44,036 nucleotides of DNA from an uncultured Eubacteriales bacterium (GTDB lineage: Bacteria; Bacillota; Clostridia; Christensenellales; Borkfalkiaceae). Positions 43,145 through 44,036 of this stretch are shown here, one piece after another; position 1 is the first letter of the stretch, and the number at the start of each line of letters is the position of its first letter. The position numbers were made by a program, and so were the translations under genes. The notes below the pieces were generated by a model, which was not told the DNA's origin, did no database searches, and saw nothing but the letters and a program-made list of their open reading frames with translations. The DNA lies in NCBI GenBank assembly GCA_949288785.1, contig CASELQ010000014.1, forward strand, positions 1 to 44,036. The letters run 5' to 3'.

Positions 43145-44036
43145 CTATTCTTCCGTGGGTTTTTCTTCTTTCTCCGCAGCTGCCGGTTCTTCCGCCTTTT
43201 CTTCTATCCCTTCGGCTTTAAGCACATCTTGCTTTAAGGAAAGGAGCAGTTTCTTTTCGTAAAGCCCCAGCCCTTTTACGGGGTTTCTGTTCGCCTCTTT
43301 TATGCCCTTGTTATAAAAGTCCGCGAGCCCCTTACCCTCCTTTTTAACGTACAGGATATACGCGAGTTTTGCGCGGATATTCTCGGCCGAATTGACGTTG
43401 TTTAAAAACTTTTCAAGTTCGTAGGTAAGTTCGTCCGCACGGGAGGCGTTATAGTCAAAGGTGCAGGCGTTATAAAGCAAATCCGTTTTAATTACCGCGG
43501 CAACGGGTTTGGGCATATAATCCATAAGCGAGGAAAGACGCTCGGAAACCTTTTTGGCATTTTCAAAATCTCCCCTGTCCAGATAAAAGGCATAACGCGC
43601 GTTAAGAAGTAATATGAAATTAAGGCTGTCTTCCTGCAACTGCGGCAGGTCAAAATACAAACCTTCCTCTATTTCGCCGGGCGTCTTGCCGGAATAGAGT
43701 TCGGACTGAATTTTAAGGAGAGAAAGCATTTTAAGGAGAGAAAGCATTACCTTGCTTTCGTCGTCTTCCTTTTTTATGCCGTATAACACCGCTCCGTCGT
43801 TTCTTACGCCGCCCGAGGAAGCGGGCAGCGCGTTGGAGCAGAAAGAATATATGCCTATCGGGAAAAACATGGAAGTAAGGGCATATATCCACAGCGCCAT
43901 ATCCTGCGCGAAAAACAACGGAATGATACCAAGCAGTGCTACTATGAGGGTTACCCAGAGGGGCGCCGCCGTCATTTTTCTAAACCGTGCGGCAAGATTT
44001 TCGGTATCTTTTGCCACCGTCTCGGTATTGCCCGCC
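43145..44036 (-). CDS. Membrane protein with helical cytoplasmic domain (5' end outside the window)
   Basis: At least 297 residues are visible; the frame is open to the window edge, so the N-terminus is missing. The GTG at 44017 is only a possible start. Two adjacent hydrophobic helices (near WVTLIVALLGIIPLFFA and LWIYALTSMFFPIGIYSF) are followed by about 200 residues of alpha-helical pairs (ILLLNARYAFYLDRGDFENA, ENIRAKLAYILYVKKEGKGL) resembling TPR-like repeats in spacing, then an acidic E/K/A tail. An 18-bp tandem duplication repeats MLSLLK in the linker. No family recognised; a full-length relative might carry a further N-terminal domain. Confidence 0.65.
   Translation of the reverse strand, partial: AGNTETVAKDTENLAARFRKMTAAPLWVTLIVALLGIIPLFFAQDMALWIYALTSMFFPIGIYSFCSNALPASSGGVRNDGAVLYGIKKEDDESKVMLSLLKMLSLLKIQSELYSGKTPGEIEEGLYFDLPQLQEDSLNFILLLNARYAFYLDRGDFENAKKVSERLSSLMDYMPKPVAAVIKTDLLYNACTFDYNASRADELTYELEKFLNNVNSAENIRAKLAYILYVKKEGKGLADFYNKGIKEANRNPVKGLGLYEKKLLLSLKQDVLKAEGIEEKAEEPAAAEKEEKPTEE
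43710..43745. repeat. Exact 18-bp in-frame tandem duplication
   Basis: ATTTTAAGGAGAGAAAGC occurs at 43710-43727 and 43728-43745, duplicating six codons (MLSLLK) in the membrane protein gene without breaking the frame. Confidence 0.95.

Overview
The window reads as a chromosomal segment of a low-to-medium-GC Firmicutes-type bacterium, most likely an uncultured anaerobic Clostridia (Christensenellales-like; this placement is inference). The clues are strong AGGAGG-type ribosome binding sites, many near-consensus sigma-A promoters with 17-bp spacers, CCA-encoding tRNA genes, a PadR plus HAAS/beta-repeat pair, MinD/MinE, NrdR and compact minus-strand operons with ATGA overlaps. Most genes lie on the minus strand.

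Left part (1-9.3 kb): the end of an IS3-family insertion sequence; a two-gene sugar operon (Gfo/Idh/MocA oxidoreductase, GH36 alpha-galactosidase); an AT-rich tandem-repeat patch; a PadR regulator with a HAAS/DUF4097 envelope-type protein; a six-helix membrane protein; tRNA-Ser(UGA); and an operon of nrdR, dCMP deaminase and aldo/keto reductase. Middle part (9.4-20.2 kb): a DUF1294-like membrane protein; the operon tyrS-yigZ-recX-nnr; a stand-alone rhamnulokinase under a perfect consensus promoter; a possible 30-residue membrane microprotein; minD-minE without minC; a divergent MreB/actin-like gene; and a Ppx/GppA phosphatase.

Right part (20.6-44 kb): two half-size TauE/SafE transporters; a 1066-residue surface lipoprotein that also has a C-terminal membrane helix and charged cytoplasmic tail; murG; a WYL regulator; a CNNM/CorC-type transporter; an unusual ACT-ACT-metallo-beta-lactamase fusion with an operator-like palindrome at its promoter; a MarR-MATE efflux pair with a similar operator; a four-gene cluster (XRE regulator, ECF sigma factor, secreted papain-like cysteine peptidase, single-pass membrane protein); tRNA-Thr(GGU); gyrB-gyrA; a 49-residue four-CxxC zinc protein; and a membrane protein running off the window.

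The best candidate for an undescribed system is the XRE/sigma/peptidase/membrane-protein cluster at 33.7-36.7 kb. It looks like a self-contained signalling unit in which a secreted protease sits between a sigma factor and its likely membrane-bound partner. The ACT-ACT-MBL protein and the doubly anchored lipoprotein come next. Several exact short tandem duplications (13, 18, 23 and 30 bp) show that slippage-type duplication is frequent here. No CRISPR array, prophage, rRNA or T-box was seen.
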